Assembly: GCA_029262005.1 (NCBI GenBank)
Contig: JAJDAG010000037.1
Location: 1-64,000, forward strand
Direction of reading: 5' to 3'
Source: Candidatus Zhuqueibacterota bacterium
GTDB lineage: Bacteria; Zhuqueibacterota; Zhuqueibacteria; Oceanimicrobiales; Oceanimicrobiaceae
DNA: 64,000 bases
Below are positions 29,901 to 39,559 of this stretch, piece after piece (position 1 is the first letter of the stretch; every line of letters begins with the position of its first letter). The position numbers and the translations under genes were made by a program. The notes below the pieces were generated by a model. That model saw nothing but the letters and a program-made list of their open reading frames with translations, was not told the DNA's origin and did not search any database.

Positions 29901-30290
29901 GAGGCATTCATCAAACAGGATGACTATTTAAGCTCAAACCGCGGTAAAATTGCCGAGAGATTCGGAGCTGCAAATCCATGGTTCAGCAACATTGATTTAA
30001 GAATTCTGCAGGACTTTTCTATTGATGTTGGCAGCAAAGCTCATCTGTTTCAAGTGAGTCTTGATGTCCTGAACGTCGGCAATCTGATTAGTGGCGGAGA
30101 GTGGGGCGTGCGCAAAGTTGCAAGCTCATCGGCAACCACACCGCTGAAGCTGGTTGACATGCAGGATGATGCAAATGGCGACAAAGTGCCGGGATTTAAC
30201 TTCGTTGGACCGGACAAAACATTTATAAATGACCCAGGTCTCAGATCACGCTGGCAGATTCAGCTTGGTGTAAAGTATTTATTTAATTAG
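26973..30290 (+). CDS. TonB-dependent receptor with carboxypeptidase-regulatory-like N-terminal domain
   Basis: Signal peptide; GLVVDTSGEALPGANVVAVHD; plug VNRSTKDLVRLDP; long beta-barrel; directly preceded by ggaggg. Confidence 0.93.
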   Translation: MKIRLGFFAICCTAMLFSASLFAQGVTTGAMNGLVVDTSGEALPGANVVAVHDHSGTQYGTAVRTGGAFTIPNMRVGGPYTITVSFIGYKSLVQKDVFISLGQNLRLDFKMSEEALAMQEIEVTAEQNKILNSDRTGAATFISTDQVTQLPSVNRSTKDLVRLDPRNDGNLSFAGRNWLYNSISVDGSYFNNPFGLDDPSPGGQSKAEPIPFDAVEQVQVSVAPFDVRQSGFTGANINSVTKSGSNELKASAYSFVRNEDLLGNTIKGNEVNANPDLSFNQSGFTLSGPIIQNKLFFFVNGELERRDDVGTNFLANTDATQSFGESRVDATTLQRISDRLRDVYGYETGPFQDYIHETNNEKLLLKLDWNINENNNLMFRYNFLDARREQGPHPFVLSANQSGRGPNESSLPFKNSGYRINNELHSFVAELNSRSSNWANRFFASYNQFRDFRQPFSAPFPTVEIAENGQTYTTAGHEPFSIHNILDQDVLQVTNNFSLFSGRHVLTLGTSFESYSFFNSFNIFRHGIFFLPDALDFIGGTTFSSLDDFFRRTNPGPDGIANTADDPADFYDFNSLIGTGPFKGEEIDVGQLAFYVQDEFLASDKLSLTYGLRVDLPMYFTDPVENPFSTSLSLLDKDGDAETVNQASLPGASPLYSPRVGFNWDINGDRSTQLRGGTGIFTGRVPFVWIGNVISNPGNNPNLFPTVAAADVPGSHKTSDDSILQQSFDLNAMDPDFKWPQIWNTNIAVDKKLPWNLLGTLEVLYGKDLNAVVVRNADLKVNTTTKIAGSDGRPYYGGVGANELNSFFPGSGEGVYVIDNTNAGYNINLTAQLRKQFDFGLNASLSYSFTEAKNKFKSTEIASVLFSESPVQGNPNRPNTSYSEFGNRHRIVGGGMYSHKWSKSMATHFGLFFEVAEGNTFNGKGGNRYSYTYAGDVNGDGFSNDLIYIPTDATSSSEIRFVDTATQTAAQQAQAFEAFIKQDDYLSSNRGKIAERFGAANPWFSNIDLRILQDFSIDVGSKAHLFQVSLDVLNVGNLISGGEWGVRKVASSSATTPLKLVDMQDDANGDKVPGFNFVGPDKTFINDPGLRSRWQIQLGVKYLFN

Positions 30291-30318
30291 ACACCGCGTT
30301 TAGCCGGGTTTAAATATG

Positions 30319-30357
30319 AAATCCCGCAAGCTCATGGCGAGTTTGCGGGATTTTTTT
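30319..30357. terminator. Intrinsic terminator after the TonB receptor
   Basis: aaatcccgcaagctc-atggc-gagtttgcgggattttttt hairpin plus T run. Confidence 0.85.
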
Positions 30358-30421
30358 GTAATGCGTGCAAGCCGGTATGGAAATGTTACTTTTGCTACTG
30401 TCGAAGACCTCACCCGATAAA

Positions 30422-30982
30422 TTATTTATGTTTCGCTTGTCCTGTCTTTGTCTCGGTTACCAATTGAGGATGTTGCTTGCGAAAATTCTCAGCAATCATG
30501 CAGTTCCAGCATACCGGCAAATGGGTCTTCAGTACAGAGGGAAGCGTCTCCACCGGAATCTCGCTCCATTCTACGATAGAGTCGTCCAGACTTCTCAAAG
30601 CTGGTTTGTGGTCATGCCAGTGGATGCCAGCAAATGCTTTCTTGCAAAAAACACAGGTTTTATCGCTGTACCAATTGGCCAGAATGTTTTGTACCATGCA
30701 TGCTGCCGGGCGGTTTTCGATTTGCTGGAGACATTCTTGCCCACAGTTTTGTTTTTCAGGCCAGCGCGTGCAATTACTTAGCCTGATTTCATTGTCCCCC
30801 AGAACGCTGCTTATGGCTGCTGAGCCGGAATCAACCTTGACCCCGACCGGTTCCTGTGTTTCCGGGCAGCTTACAAGCATCTTGCCACGATATCTGAAAC
30901 TACCCCTGATGGCAAGTATAATAAAATAGAGCATTGCAATCAGGAAGACGGCGCCTATGAAAAAAATAACAGTATTTGTCAT
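30422..30982 (-). CDS. Uncharacterised single-TM Cys-rich protein
   Basis: N-terminal TM; CPETQEPVGV...CTRWPEKQNCGQECLQQIE...CVFCKKAF...HWHDHKPAL...CWNC. Confidence 0.65.
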   Translation of the reverse strand: MTNTVIFFIGAVFLIAMLYFIILAIRGSFRYRGKMLVSCPETQEPVGVKVDSGSAAISSVLGDNEIRLSNCTRWPEKQNCGQECLQQIENRPAACMVQNILANWYSDKTCVFCKKAFAGIHWHDHKPALRSLDDSIVEWSEIPVETLPSVLKTHLPVCWNCMIAENFRKQHPQLVTETKTGQAKHK

Positions 30983-31095
30983 TGGGTTTGCCTCCATTTC
31001 GCAAGAGTGGACTTAAAACCAGGTGCCTTTTTAACAGCCGGCGGTCGACACCACATGTGGCCACCGGTTGTTTTCCTGCCAGGTGTTCTTCAAAA

Positions 31096-31659
31096 TCATT
31101 CTTTGCTCAAAGTGACCAGTTGATGCTGGTTTAAAAGTTCAATAAAAGCTTCGGGTGCTTTCCTGAAAGTCCTTTTGCATTTATCGCATTCAAAGTAATA
31201 GGTTTCGCCAAGCATTTTGGTCGTTAGCTTTTCAGCGATTGCCTGTTGCATTGATACCGGCGCGTAACAAACCGGGCAGATTGCATCGGACTCATCGGTC
31301 GAAATAACAGTTTGTTTAGATGCGTGTAACTCTGCAATAAAATGACCCAAAAGTCGATTTTCTTCGTCCGTCATTTCGATGGGCGGCATTTGTGATGCTT
31401 CAATAAATGTCAGGTGTGCCCGGACGAACATGCTGTCGTTGGCCAAAAGTGGGTTGGTCAAATCGGGTGCATCGGCCTCAACCGCTTCATCGCCAATGTA
31501 GTGACAAGTGTTGCATTTGTTGTCTTCAAATATCTGTTTGCCTTGCATAGCGACTTTGGAAAATCCGTTTGTTTCAACCTTTTTCGTTTGCCCGCAGCTC
31601 AGCACGAAGCCAACAAGTACACTGAGACCGGCTACAATAAAGAGTGTTTTGTTAATCAT
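31096..31659 (-). CDS. c-type cytochrome with C-terminal YHS/TRASH-like domain
   Basis: Lipobox/signal; CNTCHYIGDEA haem motif; MPPIEMTDEE; CPVCYAPV...YYFECDKCKRTFRKAPEAFIELL. Confidence 0.7.
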   Translation of the reverse strand: MINKTLFIVAGLSVLVGFVLSCGQTKKVETNGFSKVAMQGKQIFEDNKCNTCHYIGDEAVEADAPDLTNPLLANDSMFVRAHLTFIEASQMPPIEMTDEENRLLGHFIAELHASKQTVISTDESDAICPVCYAPVSMQQAIAEKLTTKMLGETYYFECDKCKRTFRKAPEAFIELLNQHQLVTLSKE

Positions 31660-31761
31660 GGTAACCTCCTGTGTCGGTTTTGATTCAGTCAGAGGCCTGC
31701 TGTTACTACCAGCTTGCGCACCTGTCTGTGTTGATAGATTAACTTCATCCTTGTATCGTAT

Positions 31762-33063
31762 TTAAGATAGAATCCGTCGTTTCTTGGCAGCGGCCTCCAA
31801 TTCAGATCGAAAATCAGGGTGGGCAATTTCGATCAATGCCTCTGCCCGTTCCCGCAGGCTTTTCCCATGCAGGTTAGCGATGCCGAATTCAGTGGCAACG
31901 TAATGTACATCTCCACGGCTGGTGACAACACCGGCACCCTCTCTTAAGTGGGGTACGATGCGCGAGATGCCTCCCTTTTTTGCTGTCGATGGCAGGGCGA
32001 TTACCGGTTTGCCGGCGTTGGCCCGGGCGGCGCCACGGATGAAATCGACTTGCCCGCCAAATCCTGAATAAATTGTATAACCAATTGAGTCTGAGCAGAC
32101 CTGCCCCGTAAGATCGACCTCCACCGCAGAGTTAATAGCGACGATGCCATCATTTTGGGCCACGATAAACGGGTCATTCGTGTAGTCGACCTGGTGCAAT
32201 TCGAACAGCGGGTTATTATCAATATATTGGTAAAGTTCCTTACTGCCAAGGATGAATGTGGCGATTACTTTTCCCGGGTGTAAGGTTTTAAAACGATTGG
32301 TAACGATGCCGGCTTCAATGGCATTCATCACGCCATCCGAAACCATTTCTGTGTGAATACCCAAATCTTTGCGGTCGTGCAGTAAAGATAAAACGGCATC
32401 CGGAATGCCGCCAATACCGAGTTGCAACGTCGTTTTGTCTTCAATAAGCGGCATGATGTGTCGGGCAATTTGCTGCTCAACGTCTGAGGACACTCTGGTG
32501 TCCAGAGTTGGCAACTCACAGGAAGACTCCACAAATTTATCTATTCGCGAGACGTGCAAAAAGCAATCTCCCAGTGAGCGCGGCATCTTGTCGTTGACTT
32601 GTGCGATCACCGTTTTTGCAGTTTCCGCCGCTGCTTTTGAGGCCGCTGTTTCAACGCCGAGAGAAAGAAAACCATGTGTATCTGGTGGCGATGTTTGAAT
32701 AAACGCCACATCCAGTGCAATCTGTTCACGGAACAGCCGCGGAATTTCATACAAAAAAATAGGAAAGTAGTCCGCCTGCCCTTCGTTGACAGCACGGCGA
32801 TCTGCCGGCCCGACAAAAAGTGACTTATGTCGGAAATGTGCGGCGACCTCTGGTTTTGTCAACGGATCGTCTCCCATAAGCAAAAGGTGGAACACTTTTA
32901 CGTCCTCGAGTTCCTGATAACGATCTGCCAGTGCGGAAAGAAGGGCGTATGGTGTTGCCGCGTTTCCTGAACTAAAAAGACTGTCCCCACTCTTAACGAG
33001 TGTGACCGCTTCAGCGGCACTGACAGTTTTATTTTTGTAATCTTCGAACCATTTCATACCCAC
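31762..33063 (-). CDS. Acetyl-CoA hydrolase/transferase family (4-hydroxybutyrate/butyrate CoA-transferase-like)
   Basis: GIGGIPDAVLSLL, SDGVMNAIEAGIVT, EVDLTGQVCSDSIG, GFGGQVDFIRGA motifs. Confidence 0.9.
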   Translation of the reverse strand: MGMKWFEDYKNKTVSAAEAVTLVKSGDSLFSSGNAATPYALLSALADRYQELEDVKVFHLLLMGDDPLTKPEVAAHFRHKSLFVGPADRRAVNEGQADYFPIFLYEIPRLFREQIALDVAFIQTSPPDTHGFLSLGVETAASKAAAETAKTVIAQVNDKMPRSLGDCFLHVSRIDKFVESSCELPTLDTRVSSDVEQQIARHIMPLIEDKTTLQLGIGGIPDAVLSLLHDRKDLGIHTEMVSDGVMNAIEAGIVTNRFKTLHPGKVIATFILGSKELYQYIDNNPLFELHQVDYTNDPFIVAQNDGIVAINSAVEVDLTGQVCSDSIGYTIYSGFGGQVDFIRGAARANAGKPVIALPSTAKKGGISRIVPHLREGAGVVTSRGDVHYVATEFGIANLHGKSLRERAEALIEIAHPDFRSELEAAAKKRRILS

Positions 33064-34166
33064 TCGTGCTCCTTAAGTTCAATATCCAGAAGTTCTGAGA
33101 GCGGTTTTAGTGCGACTTTACCCTCAAACAAATATGTGCCGCTTCTTAGACAAGAGAATTTTTTTAACGCGCTGGGCATGCCAAGTTTGGCGACCTGGAG
33201 CACCCATGGTAGAATGGAGTTGTTTAACGCGTGGGAGGCGGTGCGTGCTACTGAGGCGGTTATATTTGGCACACAATAGTGAATGACGCCGTGTTGTTTA
33301 AAGATAGGCGATGAAAGTCGTGTGGGGCGGCTGGTTTCGAAACAACCACCCTGATCGATTGAAACATCGATAATAACAGAACCGGACTTCATCTCTTGCA
33401 CTTTTTCCTGAGAAACAAGGTGTGGTGTTTTTTTTCCACGTACCATAATCGCGCCTATTAGAACATCAGCAAATCGCACAGCGCGTTCAATTAGCAATGG
33501 TGTCACAATTGAAGTTGCCACGCGTTTACCCAACATCAACTCCAACTGGCGTAACTTGTTGACCGCTTTGTCCATGACCAGTACTTGTGCACCCACGGCT
33601 GCGAACGCTCTGGCGGCATTGTTGCCGACAACGCCTGCACCCAGGATCACAACGTTTGCAGGCGGAATCCCCGCAAACCCGGTGAGTGAAATACCGCGTC
33701 CGCCATGATTGCTTTCAAGATAGCGCCCGGCAATTTGCGGAAGCAGTGCTCCGGCAATTTCGCTCATGGCCATGAGGATGGGTTGACCAACTTCCGGTTG
33801 TTGGACATATTCATAGCCGAGTGCGGTTACATTGTGTGTAAGAAGTTGTTCAATCACGGGTCGTTTGGCCAGACCCAAATTTAAAAAGGAGAACAAATTT
33901 TGGCCTGAATCGAGAAAAGCGCTTTCGTCTTCAGTGGGAGACTGCACTTTTACGATCAGCTCTGAGCGTCGAAATACTTCCTGGTGAGAAAATACAAGGT
34001 CCGCACCAACTTCCTGGAAATGATGGTCGCTGAATCCACAAGATAATCCCGCTCCACTTTCTACATAAACTCTGTGACCTTCATTGGTCAGGGCATAAAC
34101 ACCGACCGGGGTCAGTGCGATCCGGCGCTCCTCAACTGCGACTTCGTTTGGAATACCGATATTCAT
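33054..34166 (-). CDS. ald: Alanine dehydrogenase-family protein (AlaDH/PNT)
   Basis: MNIGIPNEVAVEERRIALTPVGV; VVILGAGVVGNNAARAFAAVGAQVLVMD; SVIIDVSIDQGGCFETSRPT; CVPNITASVARTASHALNNSILPWV; start set at 34166. Confidence 0.9.
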   Translation of the reverse strand: MNIGIPNEVAVEERRIALTPVGVYALTNEGHRVYVESGAGLSCGFSDHHFQEVGADLVFSHQEVFRRSELIVKVQSPTEDESAFLDSGQNLFSFLNLGLAKRPVIEQLLTHNVTALGYEYVQQPEVGQPILMAMSEIAGALLPQIAGRYLESNHGGRGISLTGFAGIPPANVVILGAGVVGNNAARAFAAVGAQVLVMDKAVNKLRQLELMLGKRVATSIVTPLLIERAVRFADVLIGAIMVRGKKTPHLVSQEKVQEMKSGSVIIDVSIDQGGCFETSRPTRLSSPIFKQHGVIHYCVPNITASVARTASHALNNSILPWVLQVAKLGMPSALKKFSCLRSGTYLFEGKVALKPLSELLDIELKEHEWV

Positions 34167-34462
34167 GCGGTTCCTCCAGACTATTAATGTTGCTGCTAGT
34201 TTCTTATTGTGCAGGTTGAGCAAGCAATATGCCAGTCTGAGGATGTTAGTAATATTAATGGTTTAGGGGGCATTTTGTCATTTTTTTTATAGGAAATATC
34301 CTATTAGTTGGAATTTCACTCTCCTGGATTCTTACTTTTAGTGGAGTCGCAAGGGCATTGCCAAAATCGATTTATACATAAACCCGTGCGGATTTCCTTG
34401 ATGGAAGGGTCAAAAAAACCATATCATTTTTTTGATTTTCCCTGATGACACAATATCTTCGA

Positions 34463-34500
34463 TGTCTTACATGACATCATCGTTTATGTCTTAATTGACA
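34463..34500. promoter_or_regulatory. Tandem TGTC-N6-GACA palindromes, candidate operators
   Basis: TGTCttacatGACA (34463-34476) and TGTCttaattGACA (34487-34500), 24 bp centre to centre, in the ald/hydB divergent intergenic region. Confidence 0.5.
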
Positions 34501-34755
34501 GCGCGTCTTCTTATCTTCGGGAACCAACCCTCCGGTTTATAATTTCTGGGAAAGTGGCCATGATTTTTCGTATCTGCTTTGACTCGGCTGGTTTGATATT
34601 TATTTTGGTATAAATAATGTATGAATCATTTATAGATTCATAATTCATTGATTTTACGTTACTTGTGATTGTGTTTGTTTCTCTCCGTAAGTGATTTTCC
34701 AAGCAAGTAACTTGACAAGCATGTGAATTGTTACAATATGACCATTTGATTGGCA

Positions 34756-34772
34756 TTGGCACCTTTTTTGTT
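34756..34772 (+). promoter_or_regulatory. Sigma54-like -24/-12 promoter candidate for the hydrogenase operon
   Basis: TTGGCACCTTTTTTGTT approximates YTGGCACG-N4-TTGCW with correct GG-to-G spacing; the -12 GC is GT; about 54 bp upstream of ATG 34826. Confidence 0.4.
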
Positions 34773-34825
34773 AAAGAGAGTGTGAAAGTGGGCTCGAATT
34801 AACAAATTCAAGAAGGTAACCGTCT

Positions 34826-35944
34826 ATGAAACGCGAGGACCCGCCCGTTATTCTGGATAGCAAGCACCTTGGGCTTTTGCTTGAAAGCCTGAAAAAATCC
34901 GGTTACTTAACCGTCGGCCCTACTGTTCGGGATGGCGCGATAGTTATCGATGAAATCGACAAGGTTACGCAGTTGCCCGTTGGCCTGACTGACACACAAG
35001 AAGGGGGAACCTACCGATTACAGAGCCGAAAAGATGCAGCATTTTTCGCATACAACGTTGGCCCGCATTCCTGGAAGAAATTTCTTTTCCCGCCTGAACA
35101 GCGGTTGTGGACTTTAAAGAAAAACGGTACAAAGTTTCAGTTTGTGGATATCGCTGATAATACAACGCGTTACGCGTTTATTGGTGTCCGCGCTTGTGAA
35201 CTCCAGGCAATGTCCATTCAGGACAGAGTTTTTCAAAATGGCCATTTTCAAGATTCACATTATATGAACGTGCGAAAAAATATATTTGTGGTCGCGGTTA
35301 ATTGCACGCAAGCCGGCGGCACCTGTTTTTGCACCTCAATGGGAACCGGGCCTGAAGCGGATACAGGTTATGATCTTGCTCTAACCGAAGTGATTACCGG
35401 GAGTTTGCATTATTTTGTTGTCAGGAGCCAAAGCCGCAACGGGGCGAAAGTCCTTGAGGCGCTCCCGCACAAGCCTGCTACTGCAGCGCAATTGAAAACA
35501 GCCAATGAAATGATAGCCCAGGCCGAGCACGAAATGGGGCGTTCCCTTAAAACACATAATCTAAAAACCCTGCTGTATGAAAACTACGAGCACCCTCACT
35601 GGGAAGCGGTCGCATCCAGATGTTTGACCTGCGCGAATTGCACAATGGTCTGCCCGACATGTTTTTGCTCAACGGTTGAAGATGTCACGGATTTGACCGG
35701 GGAAAACGCTGAGCGATGGCGCAAGTGGGATTCCTGTTTTTCCCAGGAGTTTTCCTATGTGCATGGTGGCAGCGTTCGGGTTAGCGCTAAATCCCGATAC
35801 AGACAATGGTTGACCCATAAGCTTGGTACCTGGGTTGAGCAGTTTGGTACCTCTGGTTGTGTCGGCTGTGGACGCTGCATCACCTGGTGTCCGGTGGGCA
35901 TTGACATAACAGAAGAGGTACGCAGAGTAACCAATGGAAAATAA
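34826..35944 (+). CDS. hydB: Group 3b-type [NiFe] hydrogenase / sulfhydrogenase beta subunit (4Fe-4S)
   Basis: [17 protein letters not shown] and [22 protein letters not shown]; operon context. Confidence 0.88.
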   Translation: MKREDPPVILDSKHLGLLLESLKKSGYLTVGPTVRDGAIVIDEIDKVTQLPVGLTDTQEGGTYRLQSRKDAAFFAYNVGPHSWKKFLFPPEQRLWTLKKNGTKFQFVDIADNTTRYAFIGVRACELQAMSIQDRVFQNGHFQDSHYMNVRKNIFVVAVNCTQAGGTCFCTSMGTGPEADTGYDLALTEVITGSLHYFVVRSQSRNGAKVLEALPHKPATAAQLKTANEMIAQAEHEMGRSLKTHNLKTLLYENYEHPHWEAVASRCLTCANCTMVCPTCFCSTVEDVTDLTGENAERWRKWDSCFSQEFSYVHGGSVRVSAKSRYRQWLTHKLGTWVEQFGTSGCVGCGRCITWCPVGIDITEEVRRVTNGK

Positions 35945-36018
35945 GATGATGATGGTTGTAAATCAAACCGGCACGCTGTTTTTCTGCAATATTTTGTCAC
36001 CCAACAAAGGAGGGTACC

Positions 36019-36474
36019 ATGCAAACCATGAGAACTTATCTTGAAGAACACCCCTTCTTTGAGGGCCTCAGAGACGAGCACCTTGAACTCTTGTCAGGTT
36101 GTGCCAAAAACATTCGTGTAGAATCCGATGAATATTTTATTCGCACCGGCAAGGAGGCCAATTATTTTTATTTAATCAGACATGGAAAAGCAGCGCTCGA
36201 ACTTTATCACCCGAATCGTGGCCCAATCATCGTGCAGACCATGCACGCCGGCGAAGTGCTTGGCTGGTCCTGGTTGTTGCCACCTTTTCAGTGGCATTTC
36301 GATGTGAGAGCAGTTGAGTTTATGCGCCTCGTTGCACTGGATGGCGAATGTTTGCGCACAAAATGCGAGGAAGATCATGAACTCGGTTATGAAATACTGA
36401 AGCGGTTTACCCACATCATTACAGCGCGTTTGCATGCAACCAGAATTCAGTTATTGGACCTTTATAATGGCTAA
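36019..36474 (+). CDS. Cyclic nucleotide-binding-domain protein without HTH
   Basis: [47 protein letters not shown]; ends after the C-helix, no DNA-binding domain. Confidence 0.82.
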   Translation: MQTMRTYLEEHPFFEGLRDEHLELLSGCAKNIRVESDEYFIRTGKEANYFYLIRHGKAALELYHPNRGPIIVQTMHAGEVLGWSWLLPPFQWHFDVRAVEFMRLVALDGECLRTKCEEDHELGYEILKRFTHIITARLHATRIQLLDLYNG

Positions 36475-36480
36475 CGGAAA

Positions 36481-37332
36481 ATGCGGGATAGCAAAATGAA
36501 TCATGCCGATAATCCATTGTTGCCAAGAGAATTCCGTGTTAGTAAAATCGCCAGAGAGACGCATGATAGCTTTACCATGGAACTGGATCCCGCTAAGGGA
36601 GCAAAGGCGTTGCACTTTGCCTCGGGTCAATTTAATATGCTATATGCTTTCGGCGTTGGCGAGGCGCCAATCTCAATCAGTGGCAATCCCGGCAATCCCC
36701 GGACTTTGACACACACAATCCGTGTAGTTGGTCCAGTGACCAAAGCGCTGCACGGTTTGGGGATCGGAGACTGGGTCGGCGTCCGTGGCCCTTTTGGCAC
36801 AAACTGGCCAGTCAGAGAATCAATGGGCAAAGACATCGTTATTGTAACCGGTGGTATTGGGTTGGCACCGCTGCGACCGGCCATGTACGAAATAATGGAA
36901 AATCGGGGCAAGTTCGGCAACGTGGTTTTGCTCTATGGCGCCAGAACACCAAATGATATTCTTTACGAGCGCGAAGTGAAGAAATGGCGTTCTCAATTTG
37001 ATCTCCACGTGAATGTGACCGTTGATCGGGCAGCGGGTAAATGGAAAGGAAATGTTGGGGTGGTCACCACGCTCATACCCAATGTTCATTTTGATCCGTA
37101 CCAGGCGACTGCCTTGATTTGTGGCCCGGAAGTGATGATCCGGTATACGGTAATTGAGCTTCGGAAACGCGGCGTTGCTAGTGAAAATATTTTCGTTTCC
37201 ATGGAACGTAATATGAAATGTGGTATCGGCCACTGTGGCCATTGCCAACTGGGTCCACACTTTGTTTGCAAGGATGGCCCGGTCTTCCGTTACAATCAAG
37301 TCAAGCGGTTACTCGATATCAGAGAGGTTTGA
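36481..37332 (+). CDS. hydG: Hydrogenase gamma subunit, FAD/NAD(P)-binding oxidoreductase
   Basis: [46 protein letters not shown] [2Fe-2S] motif. Confidence 0.88.
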   Translation: MRDSKMNHADNPLLPREFRVSKIARETHDSFTMELDPAKGAKALHFASGQFNMLYAFGVGEAPISISGNPGNPRTLTHTIRVVGPVTKALHGLGIGDWVGVRGPFGTNWPVRESMGKDIVIVTGGIGLAPLRPAMYEIMENRGKFGNVVLLYGARTPNDILYEREVKKWRSQFDLHVNVTVDRAAGKWKGNVGVVTTLIPNVHFDPYQATALICGPEVMIRYTVIELRKRGVASENIFVSMERNMKCGIGHCGHCQLGPHFVCKDGPVFRYNQVKRLLDIREV

Positions 37333-37333
37333 A

Positions 37334-38128
37334 ATGCCTGCTAAGCCTGATGCCGGAACACCCGGTAAAAAAAAACCAAAGCTTGCTGTTTGGAAATTCG
37401 CTTCTTGCGATGGTTGTCAATTGAGCCTGCTGGACTGCGAGGATGACCTGCTGGCAGTAGCCGGCGCTGTTGAGATTGCAAATTTTCCGGAAGCCTCACG
37501 AGCAGTTGTCAAAGGCCCGTACGATGTGTCTCTTGTGGAAGGTTCTATTACCACAACGCATGATGCCGAGCGCATTCATCAAGTGCGTCGCGCTTCGAAA
37601 TTTTTAATCACTATTGGCGCCTGTGCCACCTCAGGTGGAATTCAAGCGCTGAGAAATTTTCAAAATGTTGATGATTATGTGTCCATTGTATATGCATCTC
37701 CACAATATATCTCAACGCTGAAGACTTCCACACCCATTGACGAACATATTCATGTAGACTTTGAACTGCGTGGTTGCCCTGTTAATAAACATCAACTTAT
37801 CGAGGTACTTAATGCCTTTCTTAACAACCGGAAACCCAACATCCCGAAGCACAGTCTGTGTGTTGAGTGCAAGCGAAAGGGACTGCCCTGTGTGATGGTT
37901 GCTCAGGGAATAGCCTGTCTTGGCCCAATCACCCAGGCTGGCTGCGGTGTGCTTTGCCCATCTTACAACCGGGGCTGTTATGCCTGTTTCGGTCCGATGG
38001 AAACACCAAACGTACCATCTTTGATGGATTGGTTGGAGCAACTTGGTGTTGACAAGGCTGACATTGTTAGAGCCCTGCAAACTTATAATGTAAACGCCAA
38101 AGCGTTTCGAAAAGGAAGTTTGGCATAA
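37334..38128 (+). CDS. hydD: [NiFe] hydrogenase small (delta) subunit
   Basis: [41 protein letters not shown] at 37334 immediately after the hydG stop. Confidence 0.9.
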   Translation: MPAKPDAGTPGKKKPKLAVWKFASCDGCQLSLLDCEDDLLAVAGAVEIANFPEASRAVVKGPYDVSLVEGSITTTHDAERIHQVRRASKFLITIGACATSGGIQALRNFQNVDDYVSIVYASPQYISTLKTSTPIDEHIHVDFELRGCPVNKHQLIEVLNAFLNNRKPNIPKHSLCVECKRKGLPCVMVAQGIACLGPITQAGCGVLCPSYNRGCYACFGPMETPNVPSLMDWLEQLGVDKADIVRALQTYNVNAKAFRKGSLA

Positions 38129-38210
38129 AACCCATGAAAATCAGATTTTGGTTCAACTAACAATTTCTCAAATCTGAACACCAAATTAATCAAACAGGAA
38201 CCGTTCAGCC

Positions 38211-39524
38211 ATGGTTGCACGCAATAAGAAAAATAACGGTACCAGAACCATAAAAGTCGATTATCTCGCCCGTGTGGAAGGCGAAGGTGCATTGCATGTT
38301 AAGCTAAAAGACAATCAGCTTAAGGATGTAAAACTAAAGATTTTTGAACCGCCGCGCTTCTTTGAGGCATTTTTGCGCGGACGCGATTTCCGTGAAGCAC
38401 CTGACATCACAGCGCGAATATGTGGTATTTGTCCCATTGCTTATCAGCTTGGCGCTTCTCAGGCCATGGAGGAGGCTTGCGGTGTAAAAGTGACCGGGCC
38501 GCTCCGGGATTTGCGGCGGCTTATTTACTGCGGTGAGTGGATAGAAAGCCATGTGCTTCATGTTTTCATGTTGCATGCCCCTGATTTTCTCGGCTACGAA
38601 GATGCGATTCAATTGGCCAAAGATTATCCCGATGTCGTGCAACGGGGCCTCAAAATGAAGAGAATCGGCAACGACATTATGACTTTGCTTGGCGGCCGGG
38701 AGATTCATCCAATCAACATTAAAGTGGGCGGATTTTACAAAGTTCCAACAAAAAAGAAGCTGCAAACACTGGTCAGTGATTTGCAGTGGGGGCTTGAGGC
38801 AGCCATTGAAACCGTCAAACTCGTTTCAACATTTACTTTTCCAGATTTGGAGCCCGATTACGAATTTGTCGCTTTACGCCATCCGAATGAGTACGCTATC
38901 GCTGAAGGGCGGCTCGTTTCAAATAAAGGCATTAATGCGCCCATAAAGCAATATGATGATTATTTGTTCGAGGAGCATGTGGCGCATTCAACGGCTTTGC
39001 ACACACATGTGCGGGAGCGAGGTGCTTGTTTTTTGGGCCCGCTGGCCAGATATGCACTTAATTATGACAAACTTTCAAAAACAGCTCGAGAAGTTTCGAA
39101 AAATGCCGGTTTGGGAAAATCATGCTCCAATCCGTTTAAGAGTATCATCGTTCGCTGCGTGGAAACGGTATATGCTTTTGAGGAAGCGCTGCGGCTCATC
39201 GCAGGTTACCAAATGCCGGATATGCCGGCCGTTGACGTGACACCGCAGGCAGGAACCGGTTACGGCGCCACCGAAGCACCACGCGGCATCTGCTATCATC
39301 GCTACACAATTGATGCTGCCGGTCTTATTCAGGATGCCAAAATTGTGTCGCCAACCGCTGTGAATCAGAAACAGATTGAGAATGATTTACGGGAGTTTAT
39401 TCCGGCGAATTTGCATTTGCCGGATGACAAATTACAGTGGCAATGTGAACAGGCGATCCGTAACTACGATCCCTGCATTTCATGTTCGACACATTTTTTG
39501 AAATTAACAATAGAGCGGCAGTAG
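38211..39524 (+). CDS. hydA: [NiFe] hydrogenase large (alpha) subunit, group 3b-like
   Basis: L1 motif [22 protein letters not shown]2 motif [18 protein letters not shown]. Confidence 0.93.
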   Translation: MVARNKKNNGTRTIKVDYLARVEGEGALHVKLKDNQLKDVKLKIFEPPRFFEAFLRGRDFREAPDITARICGICPIAYQLGASQAMEEACGVKVTGPLRDLRRLIYCGEWIESHVLHVFMLHAPDFLGYEDAIQLAKDYPDVVQRGLKMKRIGNDIMTLLGGREIHPINIKVGGFYKVPTKKKLQTLVSDLQWGLEAAIETVKLVSTFTFPDLEPDYEFVALRHPNEYAIAEGRLVSNKGINAPIKQYDDYLFEEHVAHSTALHTHVRERGACFLGPLARYALNYDKLSKTAREVSKNAGLGKSCSNPFKSIIVRCVETVYAFEEALRLIAGYQMPDMPAVDVTPQAGTGYGATEAPRGICYHRYTIDAAGLIQDAKIVSPTAVNQKQIENDLREFIPANLHLPDDKLQWQCEQAIRNYDPCISCSTHFLKLTIERQ

Positions 39525-39559
39525 CCTGGTCATCGCTCTCTAATCAGACACCTGTGGCA

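Noticed and set aside
34511-34762. 83-aa minus-strand ORF in the ald/hydB intergenic gap
   Set aside because: AT-rich regulatory region with candidate promoter elements; no family resemblance.
38211-39524. Possibility that the hydrogenase is a respiratory group 1 enzyme
   Set aside because: Operon has NAD(P)/FAD and 4Fe-4S beta-type subunits, no Tat signal on the small subunit and no cytochrome b; group 3b-like fits better.
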